NCBI GenBank assembly: GCA_026390555.1
Contig: JAPLFS010000066.1
Span: forward strand, 1 to 64,000
From: Pseudomonadota bacterium
Lineage (GTDB): Bacteria > Bdellovibrionota_C > UBA2361 > OMII01
Length of the DNA: 64,000 nt
Reading direction: 5' to 3'
The notes under the pieces were generated by a model. It had not been told where the DNA came from. It saw only the letters and a program-made list of their open reading frames with translations, and searched no databases. Shown piece after piece: positions 37,891 through 47,225 of this stretch. The translations under genes were made by a program, and so were the position numbers. How positions within the stretch are numbered: position 1 is the first letter of the stretch; each line of letters begins with the position of its first letter.

Positions 37891-39159
37891 CTAACGTACA
37901 TGCCCGAGCAGCGCCTTGGCCTCTTTAGGTAGAGCAATCCAGGCACGTTTTGAGATACGCGCATCGGAGACCATCGCCTGAAACATTGGATCGGCATCAC
38001 TTAGGGTAATGACCTGGCCATCATCGAGTTGTACCAACATCGATTGGCGGGTGTCTCCGGAATGCACATCGGCGGTGGTAATAGTATGCAGATAGTAGCG
38101 TGAATCTAAGCCGAGTTTTTCGAGGCAGGCGCGTGCTTCGACAAGTAGCGCCTCCATGTTGGTGTGGCTAGTACATCTAATGGTCTTAAAGAGACGACGG
38201 TGCAGGAGGCGCTCGCTTAGATCCTTAAGTATAGCATCAGAGCCCTGAGACCAGCGACAGAGATGGTAGCGCCACCACGATTCACGCATCTGAAAGATAG
38301 TATCGGCTCGCAGCTCTGCTACTGTTTTGGCGGCAAGCACCTGTTGCATGATATCATCTGCAAACTCAAGGGTCGGTCCAAGATCGCGCGCCCTTTGAAC
38401 GATAGCTTGGTTTATTACATCGGCTGCCAGCAGTACACGGTGCTGATAGATCTGCCGGTACATGGCGTGGCGTGAGACCATAAAGTGCATCATTGCATCG
38501 AGACGGTTCTCCATCAGGGCGAGCTGCTTGTCGGCTGTAATAACGATCGAATCAACTAAGGCGGCTATATTATACTTGCCGTAGCTGACCCCGGCCAGGA
38601 CGCTATCAACCGTTGACCAGTTACCTCGGTCAACGTTCCAACCACCACCTGAGATTATCTGCCAGGACCAGGCCGGCACATCCTCCGACTCGCTTAATAT
38701 AGAGATGACCTTTGAGCGCAGATCTGGAGCGAACGAATCTAGCAGAGCTCCGATTTCAGGGTCCTGCTTTAGGACAAGCTCGCCCAGGGCTTCATGCTCA
38801 TCGGGTTGACATGGAAACCAGGTCTTAAAGGCCGTATGAGAGCCGGGGGCTATGTGGCCAACGTCGTGAAGTAAAGCGGCGACTAAGATCGCCGCTTTAT
38901 ACAGCTCTACGTCTTTTGGGTAGCGCGAAGCAAGTTTTTCAAGAACCAACTTTGCTAGATATGCAACTCCCAGACAGTGACCGAAACGTGAATGCTCCGA
39001 GAACATATAGACTAGGCGTGTATTGGCCGTTTGACTAATGTCGCGTAACCTTTGAAACCAGCACGTATCGATCAGATTAAGGATTAATCTCTCAGCGGGA
39101 TCCTCTGGTGAAAATGATACCGAGGGGTGCACTACATCTGCGAAGGTTATATCGTTCAT
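37891..39159 (-). CDS. HD-domain phosphohydrolase
   Basis: 422 aa. The HD-superfamily metal site is visible as HSRFGHCLGVAYLAKL, then LLHDVGHIAPGSHT, then a downstream Asp (residues about 57-110), similar to dGTPase/SAMHD1-like hydrolases. The middle (YGKYNIAALVDSIVITADKQLAL) matches the region following the HD core in these proteins. There is no nucleotide-specificity evidence, so the substrate may be a dNTP or other phosphate ester. AAAGG precedes the ATG. It is packed between the RibB/A-like gene (5-bp gap) and ctaA. Confidence 0.75.
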   Translation of the reverse strand: MNDITFADVVHPSVSFSPEDPAERLILNLIDTCWFQRLRDISQTANTRLVYMFSEHSRFGHCLGVAYLAKLVLEKLASRYPKDVELYKAAILVAALLHDVGHIAPGSHTAFKTWFPCQPDEHEALGELVLKQDPEIGALLDSFAPDLRSKVISILSESEDVPAWSWQIISGGGWNVDRGNWSTVDSVLAGVSYGKYNIAALVDSIVITADKQLALMENRLDAMMHFMVSRHAMYRQIYQHRVLLAADVINQAIVQRARDLGPTLEFADDIMQQVLAAKTVAELRADTIFQMRESWWRYHLCRWSQGSDAILKDLSERLLHRRLFKTIRCTSHTNMEALLVEARACLEKLGLDSRYYLHTITTADVHSGDTRQSMLVQLDDGQVITLSDADPMFQAMVSDARISKRAWIALPKEAKALLGHVR

Positions 39160-39164
39160 ACGGG

Positions 39165-40319
39165 CTACCTTTTATCTGAATCTATCTCAGGAACAGGACG
39201 CTGAGAAACTACGGTTATTCCGAAGCTTGTTAAACCTGCTAGCAAACGCGAGCTGGAGGAGAGCACCTCTATCTTTGAGATCCCGAGGTCTCGTAAGATC
39301 TGCGCACCAACTCCGTATTCTCGCATCATATTGGCTGAACGTTGATCGGAGCCACTATTTGAGAGGGTCTGCACCTGTCCGCTTTTATCGTTAAGGAAGG
39401 GACGCCTAAGGTAGAGCAAAACACCGCAACCCCGTTCATTAATAGCGCTTAGAGAGCGGTGCAGCAAGGTTCTAGAGGAGGGTGCTCCAGCACTATCGCC
39501 ACCACCAAAAACATCTGTAACGGTGCTCTCAACCTGCACCCTAACGAGAACCGGATTAGCCTCGGTAACATCTCCCTTGACCAGGGCGATATGTTCAACA
39601 TCGTGTATGCGCGAACGGTAGACGATAGCGCGCAGCTCTCCAGCCTGAGTTGTGGGGAGCAGCGCCTCAGCGGCGCGCGTTATAAGGGGCTCCTTATTAA
39701 GTCGGTATTCGATCAGATCGGTTAGCGTTATGATGGGGAGTTGCTCACGGTATGCAAGAGCCGGAACTTCAGAAAGTGGGAGCAGATCGCCGCGCGCGTC
39801 AAGAAGATCCATAAAGAGAGCGGCATCGGTATAGCCAGACATTGTGACTAGATCAAGCGCCCCTTCTGCGATAGCGCTCTTAACTAAAACGCCGCCTTCG
39901 CGAGCTTCAACCGGAAAGATGTGCCCCGGTTTCACGAGGTCACGGGGTTGAGGATCTTTGCCTCCAAGCACCCGCAACGTTGCAGCTCTATCTGCTGCGC
40001 TGATACCGGTTGAGATCCCGTGTCGTGCCTCAACTGAGGTGTAGAGCGCAAGCCCACCCTGATTTTGAAGAACGGGTAGGGGTGAGGGGAGAGCAGGTCG
40101 CGCCATCGATTGAAGCATAAACGCGCTGGCTCGCTCAGATGATAACGAGACAAAGGTAAGTCCAGCGCTCAACGTTATGGCACGATTAACCACGCTAGGT
40201 GAGATCTCATATGCTGGAGCGATCAGAGCTGAACGTGGGGTTGGGGTTCCTGTATCGTCTATAAGGATTCCAAGACTGGTTGCCTTAAATTGCTCTAAAA
40301 ACTGGGGGAGTAGCGACAT
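39165..40319 (-). CDS. RibB/RibA-like protein with degenerate active sites
   Basis: 384 aa with the two-domain layout of RibBA. The DHBP-synthase half is recognised by RHGISTGISAADRAATLRVL and PGHIFPVEAREGGVL (about residues 99-146). However, the acidic metal loop normally near the start (DDEDRENEGD type) is IDDTGTPTPRS here, and the GHTEA-like site is AIAEGALDL. The C-terminal GTP-cyclohydrolase-II half keeps TDVFGG and LLYLRR but lacks the zinc-binding cysteines of CxTGDxFGSxxCDC. It is therefore probably not a working riboflavin enzyme and may be a paralogue with a binding role. A separate true ribBA elsewhere is expected. Confidence 0.65.
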   Translation of the reverse strand: MSLLPQFLEQFKATSLGILIDDTGTPTPRSALIAPAYEISPSVVNRAITLSAGLTFVSLSSERASAFMLQSMARPALPSPLPVLQNQGGLALYTSVEARHGISTGISAADRAATLRVLGGKDPQPRDLVKPGHIFPVEAREGGVLVKSAIAEGALDLVTMSGYTDAALFMDLLDARGDLLPLSEVPALAYREQLPIITLTDLIEYRLNKEPLITRAAEALLPTTQAGELRAIVYRSRIHDVEHIALVKGDVTEANPVLVRVQVESTVTDVFGGGDSAGAPSSRTLLHRSLSAINERGCGVLLYLRRPFLNDKSGQVQTLSNSGSDQRSANMMREYGVGAQILRDLGISKIEVLSSSSRLLAGLTSFGITVVSQRPVPEIDSDKR

Positions 40320-40446
40320 GGTTCGATTACACCAAACTTTGCCCCTACTGTCACGGGCAGGGTGGCCCCACTAAAACCAACAGATATGGGAATAAATGAT
40401 ATGGCTAACTACCTGAATAGTATGAGGCAAAGTCGGCTTTGAGATA

Positions 40447-41040
40447 GTGTTTAAGGTTTCCACCAAAGGGGTCGAAGATATTCTTAGGCCAAGGAAGTCC
40501 TCACCAAGTAGTTCTAGTAGTTCAGGATGTGGTGTAAACATGGAAACAGAAGTAGTTGAAGTTGATCTCTCCAGTCAGGAAGGATTGGAGCTAGCGATAA
40601 TTAGGGCGCGGCGTACAGCGTTCGTTGCCCGTTTTATAGTTCTGCGAGAATCAAAACGAACCAGAGCGCACCGCGCCATCGAGTTGATGGAGTGGGGGAA
40701 CTTTACAACGGTAGAGGAGCTCGCAACCCGATTCCGCGCAGCCTTTGTCGCAAACGGGGACAATATGGTGCCCGTTGATCGCGATCTACGGCGCGCATTC
40801 GCGCACTCTCATCGCTCCCTTAAGTTCTTTGTCACAGAGTATTCGCTGCGGTCGACGCGCGACTTTATTGAGGCGTTAGAGGATTACGAGCGCTCAAATG
40901 AGCTTCTTTTTGGATTGGAGGATCAGCCCAAGCCGGGTGGTTGGCGGTTGCCACAAGAGCTAAGAAAGTTAAAGCAGGCTAAGGGCGTGATTCCTACCAA
41001 GAGGGGCGCCAAGAAAGATGGCGCGTCGCAGCGGCAGTAG
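40447..41040 (+). CDS. Hypothetical protein
   Basis: 197 codons from a GTG at 40447; ATG 40540 is an alternative start, with weak AGGA 13 bases away. The first 30 residues are Ser-rich (RKSSPSSSSSSGCGV) and could be untranslated. The core is soluble, mixed helical and basic (RARRTAFVARFIVLRESKRTR, RDLRRAFAHSHRSLKFF), ending in a Lys-rich tail (KRGAKKDGASQRQ). No family is recognised. It is the only rightward gene between minus-strand blocks. Coding is supported by length and by regular third-position use. Confidence 0.55.
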   Translation: MFKVSTKGVEDILRPRKSSPSSSSSSGCGVNMETEVVEVDLSSQEGLELAIIRARRTAFVARFIVLRESKRTRAHRAIELMEWGNFTTVEELATRFRAAFVANGDNMVPVDRDLRRAFAHSHRSLKFFVTEYSLRSTRDFIEALEDYERSNELLFGLEDQPKPGGWRLPQELRKLKQAKGVIPTKRGAKKDGASQRQ

Positions 41041-41085
41041 GGGGAACATTTAGTTATTGGATGCGCTGATTTCGCGATGATCTTA

Positions 41086-41244
41086 TTAGAACAACGCGTA
41101 GATAAAGGGCGATAGCGCCGAACCCTGCGTAGTTACTAGCAGTAGTCCTACTAGCAGAAACACTACCACCATTGGAACTAGCCACCACGCTTTTCTCTCG
41201 ATCAGAAGCTGAAAGATCTGACGAATTGTATCTGTCCTACTCAT
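41086..41244 (-). CDS. DUF5989-like small membrane protein (52 aa)
   Basis: From ATG 41244, with AGGA five bases upstream, the product reads MSRTDTIRQIFQLLIERKAW and then one transmembrane helix WLVPMVVVFLLVGLLLVTTQ, ending GSALSPFIYALF. The (K/R)xxWW(L/V)xP - TM - QGSAxxPFIYxLF pattern is that of DUF5989. In other genomes this family often neighbours SxtJ-like and carbamoyltransferase genes, which are absent here. Function unknown. Confidence 0.7.
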   Translation of the reverse strand: MSRTDTIRQIFQLLIERKAWWLVPMVVVFLLVGLLLVTTQGSALSPFIYALF

Positions 41245-41318
41245 CTCTATCCTATCGGTGTGGTTCAAGTTTGCTATAACACTCGCCCTGCAGAGAAGCT
41301 GTCCTAGCGCTCCGGCGA

Positions 41319-41831
41319 CTACGCGGCAACCCTGCCCTCAAGCTCATCGTGCAACGGCTCAGGCGAGAGCTCCTTAACAATCTTATCAACTTCTTCGATT
41401 AGAGACCCGATCGCGTATGCCCAAACATACTGCCCAGCTTTATTGCCAGTTAGAACCTCGGCGATCTCGCTCTTTTCCTGAATGCGGTGTTTGATAAAAA
41501 GCTGCTTACTATCTGTAAGAAGAACCATATCGCTTGGATTTTTGTGAAGCTTCGGGAGACGCTTTCTTAGGTAGTCGATACCACGACGGAAGCGATTTAC
41601 CGGAAGACCCTCACGCTTCATGCGGAAGAGCCAGCACAGAAGTATTAGATCCGGATACGAGTACCTGGGACGGCCACGACTTTTGGTCTTGCCGGAGGTC
41701 GGTACAAGATTAGTGCGTGCGTAGTAATTCAACAGGGCTAGACCGATCTTCTCGTTTCCACCGGTTAGCGTGCGCAGGATCCCCTGCACCTGTTTACCCG
41801 TGAATTCCCTGTCTAAAATGTGAACACTCAT
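41319..41831 (-). CDS. MerR-like winged-helix DNA-binding protein
   Basis: 170 aa. The N-terminal half has a MerR-type helix-turn-wing: LALLNYYARTNLVPTSGK, then RPRYSYPDLILLCWLFRMK and a helix GIDYLRKRLPKL. The C-terminal half is helical with no recognised effector domain. AGGAG precedes the ATG by seven bases. It may regulate the adjacent DUF5989 gene or the genes behind it. Similarity to antitoxin-type or DUF433-associated HTH proteins is possible, but no toxin gene is adjacent. Confidence 0.55.
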   Translation of the reverse strand: MSVHILDREFTGKQVQGILRTLTGGNEKIGLALLNYYARTNLVPTSGKTKSRGRPRYSYPDLILLCWLFRMKREGLPVNRFRRGIDYLRKRLPKLHKNPSDMVLLTDSKQLFIKHRIQEKSEIAEVLTGNKAGQYVWAYAIGSLIEEVDKIVKELSPEPLHDELEGRVAA

Positions 41832-41991
41832 CCTCTGGCTCCTGAACAGCCGGTTACAACTTTATACTGCGAAAGTTACTACAAGCATCTTTAAGTAACG
41901 GTACAGCGCAGCTCGGGTTGGTGTCAATCTGGATTGTGCAGCGCAAGGGGGCTTTGCCGTGAAAATGCGAGCAAAGATGCTGAATAAGCTA

Positions 41992-42846
41992 TTAAGGAGA
42001 GGTAGTTGCAGTAGCTGGCAGGGCCGAAATAATGGGAAATAATCCAAGCGCAATTGGAACCTCGTCTCGACCTGCAAAGTTTTCCTCACGAACCGCGCCC
42101 GCATGCCCCGGAATCTCACCAGCGAGATAGAGCTGAGAGGAGCCGCCCCCGTCAAGGTTTAAGGCATCGAGGCATTCAACAGCAGGGCTTAAGAGCAGAT
42201 TTTGCAATAGCGGAAGCGATGAGCCAAATACCCCTGCGGTAACACGGTACAGCACAATTCGACCCTTGCTATCTAGGCATACGCCCGAGAGATTAGTTCT
42301 AAATGAGGACTCCTTAAGACCAGGGACTATCTGACCCTGAGAGATCAGGCGTGGCCCCGCCTGTGCTGCTTCAACAACCCCATTGATTGAAAAGGTATCG
42401 CGGTGAGTAATGCCGACCCCCTTAGAGGTAGCAAAGAGGATCCCGGTTAACGTCCCACCTCCGCGGTGAGCCTTCTGGTGAATTATCCCTCGACTGATTA
42501 CGACCCCAAGGGCTTTGCCCTGTTCGTCAAAGAAGTTTGAATTTATACAGACTGAGGCCCCTGCAGCTCGGCAGAGAGAACGAATTGTGGCGTGCTTCCA
42601 GCCGTACTCCGAGGCCCGAATCGTCTGTAGATTAAAGCGTTGCAAGGCAGATCTAACCAGGACTATCGAGGCTGAAAAAACTGAGTCCTGATTAAGCTTT
42701 CCTGTTGCTTGTTCAAGATCGTCCCCGATCTTTTCCCATGCAAGCTGCGGGGCCTCTGCTCGGAGAAGAGATGGCAGTGCGCAAAATACCAGAGATATAC
42801 AGCAGATGAGCCAAGATATCGCTCGAACTGCATGTATCATAAACAT
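41992..42846 (-). CDS. Phosphodiester glycosidase (NAGPA-like, exported)
   Basis: 284 aa with a signal peptide (AISWLICCISLVFCALPSLLRA) and a PF09992-type domain. Motifs are CINSNFFDEQGKALGVVISR, an AGPRLISQG strand and ALNLDGGGSSQLYL near the C-terminus. The family includes the enzyme that removes GlcNAc from phosphodiester links; bacterial members are thought to act on cell-envelope sugars in the periplasm. It starts 12 bases after nuoF, in the same direction, but a functional link is doubtful. Confidence 0.8.
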   Translation of the reverse strand: MFMIHAVRAISWLICCISLVFCALPSLLRAEAPQLAWEKIGDDLEQATGKLNQDSVFSASIVLVRSALQRFNLQTIRASEYGWKHATIRSLCRAAGASVCINSNFFDEQGKALGVVISRGIIHQKAHRGGGTLTGILFATSKGVGITHRDTFSINGVVEAAQAGPRLISQGQIVPGLKESSFRTNLSGVCLDSKGRIVLYRVTAGVFGSSLPLLQNLLLSPAVECLDALNLDGGGSSQLYLAGEIPGHAGAVREENFAGRDEVPIALGLFPIISALPATATTSP

Positions 42847-42858
42847 AAAGATACCCCG

Positions 42859-44190
42859 TTACTGATGTTCAGCGGGCTGCGCGCTAAGGCGCGCTTGCCT
42901 ATTAGAAGTCCCTTCAAGTAAGCCTCTCTCAATAGATGCAGTGATTAACTGATAAAACTCATCCTTAAATTTGCTAATAAAGCTACGCACCGGCATAGCG
43001 ATTGAATCGGCAAGCATGCAGATGGTATGACCCGCCATCTGATTGCAGATCGTCTCAAGAAGCTCAAGGTCTCCTGGTAAGCCATTACCATCGACCATGC
43101 GCTGAAAGATCTTTTCAACCCAGTGGCAACCCTCACGGCAGGGGGTGCACTGACCGCACGATTCGTGAGCATAGAAATGGGCTAGGTTCAGAATAGCATC
43201 AGCCATATCGACTGAATCATCCATAACGATTACCCCACCTGAGCCAAGAAAGGTGCCGAGCTTGTTCCAGCCCTCATAGTCCATGGTGGCGCCCTCAATC
43301 TCATCCGCACGTAATATAGGCATAGATGATCCTCCCGGGATAACGGCCTTTAACTTTGCGCCGTTGAGCATTCCGCCACATTCCTCTTCAAGAAAACGCG
43401 TGAAGGGATAGCCCATCTCTATTTCGTATACGCCCGGTTTGTTAATGTGTCCTGAGGCGGATACGAGCTTAGTGCCCTTTGATTTCTCTGTGCCGATCGC
43501 CGCATGCGCCTCTCCCCCGTTATTGAGGATCCATGGAACCGCGCAGAAGGTTTCAACGTTGTTGAGGATCGTTGGTGAGTAATAGAGCCCCATCGTTGCC
43601 GGAAAGAATGGGGGCTTTAGGCGAGGCTGCCCTTTTTTACCCTCCAGCGATTCTATTAGTCCGGTCTCCTCGCCACAGATATAAGCTCCAGCACCGCGGT
43701 GCACGACTAGGTGTAAAGAGTACCCAGTTCCGAAGATATTATCTCCAAGGTAACCCTTGGCATAACACTCATCGACCGCTTGTTTTAGCCTTGTGTATGG
43801 GAATGCGTACTCGCCCCTTATATAGACGCACATCCAATGGCTCTGAACGGACCAGGCGGCTATCATCATACCCTCGATCACCGAGTGTGGTAGACGCTCC
43901 AGTAGGAGCCTATCTTTAAAGGTGCCGGGCTCGCTCTCATCCGCGTTGCAAATGATGTAGGTAGGTTTGCCCGTATTGCGCGGAACAAAGCTCCATTTCT
44001 GTCCAGCAGGAAACCCTGCACCGCCACGACCCCGCAAACCAGATCTCTTGACCTCATCTATTACTACTAACGGGTCGGTGGCCAAGGCCTTGCGAATAGC
44101 TGTATAGCCACCACGAGACTCGTAGCCTGTTATGGTGTGTTGATCAGGTTGATCGATGTGCTCTAGAAGGATCTTACGGTGTTGTCCCAC
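42859..44190 (-). CDS. nuoF: NADH-quinone oxidoreductase subunit F
   Basis: 443-aa NADH- and FMN-binding subunit of complex I. The FMN site is GRGGAGFPAGQKWSF and the NADH region is ICNADESEPGTFKDR and RGAGAYICGEETGLIESLEG. The N3 Fe-S ligands are CGQCTPCREG plus a later Cys in HTICMLADS. The start is GTG at 44190. The usual upstream neighbour nuoE is absent; a lipoprotein gene lies upstream instead, so this subunit is detached from the rest of the nuo operon. It could alternatively serve a formate-dehydrogenase- or hydrogenase-type diaphorase. Confidence 0.9.
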   Translation of the reverse strand: MGQHRKILLEHIDQPDQHTITGYESRGGYTAIRKALATDPLVVIDEVKRSGLRGRGGAGFPAGQKWSFVPRNTGKPTYIICNADESEPGTFKDRLLLERLPHSVIEGMMIAAWSVQSHWMCVYIRGEYAFPYTRLKQAVDECYAKGYLGDNIFGTGYSLHLVVHRGAGAYICGEETGLIESLEGKKGQPRLKPPFFPATMGLYYSPTILNNVETFCAVPWILNNGGEAHAAIGTEKSKGTKLVSASGHINKPGVYEIEMGYPFTRFLEEECGGMLNGAKLKAVIPGGSSMPILRADEIEGATMDYEGWNKLGTFLGSGGVIVMDDSVDMADAILNLAHFYAHESCGQCTPCREGCHWVEKIFQRMVDGNGLPGDLELLETICNQMAGHTICMLADSIAMPVRSFISKFKDEFYQLITASIERGLLEGTSNRQARLSAQPAEHQ

Positions 44191-44334
44191 GCTATGGTCT
44201 CACTTATTAAAAACGTAACTACCAGTTGTTACGACAACTTGGAGCAGGTGCGCATCTCTATCAGCAAATGATAGTAGAAGCTGAGCCGCGCTGCAACGAG
44301 GAGTGTCTCGATAGCAGTGTCTCAATAGCTTAGT

Positions 44335-44931
44335 CTACTGAGCCACTACTGTTACGTAGGCCTTATCTTGAGCATCGAACTCAGGGGAATCGACCGAGAA
44401 CTCGGTTGCATTCGGTTGATCTGGATCGTCAACATCTGGGTCGACCTCTACTAGCCCATCTGAGATCGCATCGATGCCCTCCAGTTGAAGAACAACGGTG
44501 CCTGACTCCCCTTCGTACGGCTGCCCACCGCGACGAAAGGATGACTGTGGGATATAGAATACCAGGTAGATCTCGTTATCGGTAGAGGATTGGTTGACCG
44601 TCGGTGTAAGATCTATCTCCTTCGTTTCTATTAGGAGAAAGGCAGATGAGGCAACGTATTTAAGCCCCTCCGGATAGCGAAACTTAAGCGCGATGCCGTT
44701 CTCATGAACATTGGAAAGCTCTGCAGAGAGCTCTATTCTATCACCCGAATCGATCTCAGATGGCTGTAAGCTAATGGAGACGCTAGCCGCGCCAACGAAG
44801 GAGTCATCGCTACCACCACCTCCACCACAACTGCTAAGAGTAAGAGCGAGCATGGAGGCAACGCAGAGGGCTAATAAGCTAGATGGTTTCATAGTTTTCA
44901 TATGTATAGTGTTCATATGTATAGTGTTCAT
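44335..44931 (-). CDS. Lipoprotein, cohesin/pilin-adhesin-like beta domain
   Basis: About 198 aa with a lipobox LSSC followed by a Gly-rich spacer (CGGGGGSDDSF). The body is beta-rich (VSISLQPSEIDSGDRIELSAE, IALKFRYPEGLKYV), resembling cohesin- or CARDB-like extracellular domains, but this is weak. The start is ambiguous because a 15-bp tandem duplication at 44901-44930 repeats the start region, giving MNTIHMNTIHMKTM; in-frame ATGs lie at 44931, 44916, 44901 and 44892 and none has a clear ribosome-binding site. Function unknown. Confidence 0.6.
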   Translation of the reverse strand: MNTIHMNTIHMKTMKPSSLLALCVASMLALTLSSCGGGGGSDDSFVGAASVSISLQPSEIDSGDRIELSAELSNVHENGIALKFRYPEGLKYVASSAFLLIETKEIDLTPTVNQSSTDNEIYLVFYIPQSSFRRGGQPYEGESGTVVLQLEGIDAISDGLVEVDPDVDDPDQPNATEFSVDSPEFDAQDKAYVTVVAQ

Positions 44932-45080
44932 GTGGGGTTAGCGCTAACTACCCTAGATCTATAGAGGGTTTAACTACCAAGCGCCAGTCGTTAAAATTGG
45001 ACACTATTGAATTGTAGTCAGTAGCTGATTATCTAAGCCCCTGATAAGCTTGCCTGGTAAATAAAGGAGTGTCCTGTTTT

Positions 45081-45110
45081 TTGACTTAGCCACCCCTAGG
45101 CCTGTATCTT
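45081..45110 (+). promoter_or_regulatory. Sigma-70-type promoter for the GT-C operon
   Basis: TTGACT (45081-45086) and TATCTT (45105-45110) are spaced 18 bp apart, about 125 bp upstream of the glycosyltransferase start at 45237. It is the clearest promoter in the 302-bp gap 44932-45233, which otherwise shows nothing distinctive. Confidence 0.45.
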
Positions 45111-45236
45111 CTGGAGGGCCGGCAGATAGTTATAATCTTTTGCCTAGACCAGTCCTTTAATAAAGTCTTGGTCTTGATGGTATGTGCAGCCTACAGGGAG
45201 GTTCGCCCGAAAACCTATTTATTTTAGTGAGAAGTG

Positions 45237-47213
45237 ATGTCTCAGCTTGCTGTAAAGAAAGAAGCTCTGCCGGTAACATCTGAGCCGGTAGTGCCAGAAA
45301 CGGTACAGATCGTTGCCCAACCCGTAGCGCCTTCATCCTGGTGGCGTAGAGAGGTTACACTTATCAGTCTTGTTACAGCGATTATCTCCGTAGGCTATGC
45401 ATACTTATTCTATAAAAGCATAGGTCAATTTTGGTTTCACCCACACTGGACTACAGATGATGCCTTGCAACAGGTCTATCCATTTCATGAGGTAGCTCAC
45501 CCCGGACTCTTCGCCGGAGATATCGTTACCGATGTTATGAAGGGCTACCTGGCGCCTCTGCATTACTGGATCAGTTACGGTATAACGATGCTGACCGGCG
45601 ATCCGATCATGATGTCTCACTGGGTTATGTTAATTCAGGTGGTGTTGACGGTTGGATTCTTCTTTGCGGCGATTCGAGCAGCCAGCAGCACCGTACCCGC
45701 CTTACTTGGAGTCACCTGGTTATTACATGATCGTAATCTGATGCAACGACTGACCGCAGGCTTGCCGCGTGGTTGGGCTGCGGTAATTTTAACGGCCTTT
45801 CTTTACTTTGTTTTGAAGGGAAATCACATCGCCATTCTGGGGACGCTGCTCGCTGGCTGTATGCTTAATCCCCCGGCAACCTTAGTGGTAGCCTGTGCTT
45901 ACGGATTGCTTTTGATTTGGCGCGTAGTATCTGGTCGGGGATCGGTTCGCACCAGCGCGTGGAAGAAATTAATCTCATATATTTGTATCTCCCCACTCTT
46001 TGCGATCATAACGCTCATAGTTGTTCATAGACCGGCTCATATCGGTCAGATGGTGTCGTTTGAGCAGGCCACACAGATGCCGGAGTTCTCCCGTCCACGG
46101 GGGCGGTTTCCATTTGTTCCGCTTAATCCGGCAGCGGAGGAGCTCAGGGTAGTTGGTCTTGAGGCCTTTATAGGACGCTTCTACAATCCGCCTGCCTCGA
46201 TTCGTAGCAATATGCCGCTTCTCGTCTTTGGTGGATTAGCTCTTTTGGCCTGTGTTGGATTAGTGCGTCGTCGAACTACCGTTCCTGCGGAGCTAGTTAC
46301 CTACGGTATCGCAGCGGTTGTTGTATATTTACTCTCTCGTCTCTTAGCATTCAGGTTGTATGTGCCCAACCGGCACCTACAGATTCCCCTTGCACTCTTC
46401 TTTATAGCGGCTTTCTGTATAGGATGTTGGAAGGCATTCCACCGAGGAAGTGATGATACCGCAAGCTTGGATGGATCTTTGCGCGATAGCCGTCTGCGCT
46501 ACAGCTGGGGCAGTTTCATGGCACTCGCAGTTGTTACGACGGTCGTTTTTATCGGCTCTAACTGGGGATTGCGAGGGGCAGCAAACTTTAACTATCCCTC
46601 TAACAAAAAGGGTATGGTCTTTGAGTGGATTAAGCAAAATACGCCACTTGAAGCTGTGGTTGCTGGTCATCCAACTCATATCGACGGCGTTTTTCTCTTC
46701 GGAGCTCGTCGCGGATATATGACGACAGAGACGGCGCACCCGTTCTACGCGCGATACGCCGCAGAGGTGCGCCGTAGAAACGAGATCTCGTTGCGTGCGC
46801 ACTACGCCAGCTCGCTTGAGGAGCTCGTGACCATCCTAGAGCCGGAGGGGATTACATATTTTGTCTTTAGGCGGGAGGACTTCCGCGCAGAAACGTTGCC
46901 GAAGATTAAGTTTTTTCCGCCACTTGATACCCTAATGAAGGATCTTGGTTCTCGGCCAGTTGATCAGTACGCATATGCGCAGCTTCCAAAGAGCGTAGAT
47001 ACCGAGCACTACCCCTTCATGCCATTTAAGGATGACCAGTCAGTTGTGATAGATGTTCAGGCCCTCAAGAACTATTTGCAGGAGAGGGGCTGGATAGCTC
47101 CACTAGCGCAAGGCATCAAGGCCTTGCGACAACTGCAGCTCTCACCAATCGTTCCTGATAGCGGCGCGATCGCAGCGGTGCCGGCGCATGGAAATAACAA
47201 GGTTGCCGGATAA
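45237..47213 (+). CDS. Multi-pass membrane protein, GT-C-like glycosyltransferase
   Basis: About 658 aa from ATG 45237; a GTG three bases earlier also fits. After a 40-residue cytosolic N-terminus there are roughly ten membrane spans, then a soluble C-terminal domain of about 200 aa (from GMVFEWIKQNTPLEAVVAG). The first periplasmic loop has acidic HWTTDDALQQVYPFH, the position of the catalytic Asp/Glu in GT-C polyprenyl-phosphate sugar transferases. The C-terminal 'EWIKQNTP' and ITYFVFRREDF segments are common in such proteins. Its stop is 12 bases before the next GT-C gene, so the two act in one pathway, probably envelope glycan or protein glycosylation. Confidence 0.6.
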   Translation: MSQLAVKKEALPVTSEPVVPETVQIVAQPVAPSSWWRREVTLISLVTAIISVGYAYLFYKSIGQFWFHPHWTTDDALQQVYPFHEVAHPGLFAGDIVTDVMKGYLAPLHYWISYGITMLTGDPIMMSHWVMLIQVVLTVGFFFAAIRAASSTVPALLGVTWLLHDRNLMQRLTAGLPRGWAAVILTAFLYFVLKGNHIAILGTLLAGCMLNPPATLVVACAYGLLLIWRVVSGRGSVRTSAWKKLISYICISPLFAIITLIVVHRPAHIGQMVSFEQATQMPEFSRPRGRFPFVPLNPAAEELRVVGLEAFIGRFYNPPASIRSNMPLLVFGGLALLACVGLVRRRTTVPAELVTYGIAAVVVYLLSRLLAFRLYVPNRHLQIPLALFFIAAFCIGCWKAFHRGSDDTASLDGSLRDSRLRYSWGSFMALAVVTTVVFIGSNWGLRGAANFNYPSNKKGMVFEWIKQNTPLEAVVAGHPTHIDGVFLFGARRGYMTTETAHPFYARYAAEVRRRNEISLRAHYASSLEELVTILEPEGITYFVFRREDFRAETLPKIKFFPPLDTLMKDLGSRPVDQYAYAQLPKSVDTEHYPFMPFKDDQSVVIDVQALKNYLQERGWIAPLAQGIKALRQLQLSPIVPDSGAIAAVPAHGNNKVAG

Positions 47214-47225
47214 GTATAGGTAATT

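Noticed and set aside
39165-40319. Annotation as a functional ribBA
   Set aside because: Key metal and zinc ligands of both domains are missing from the visible sequence, so only a RibBA-like call is justified.
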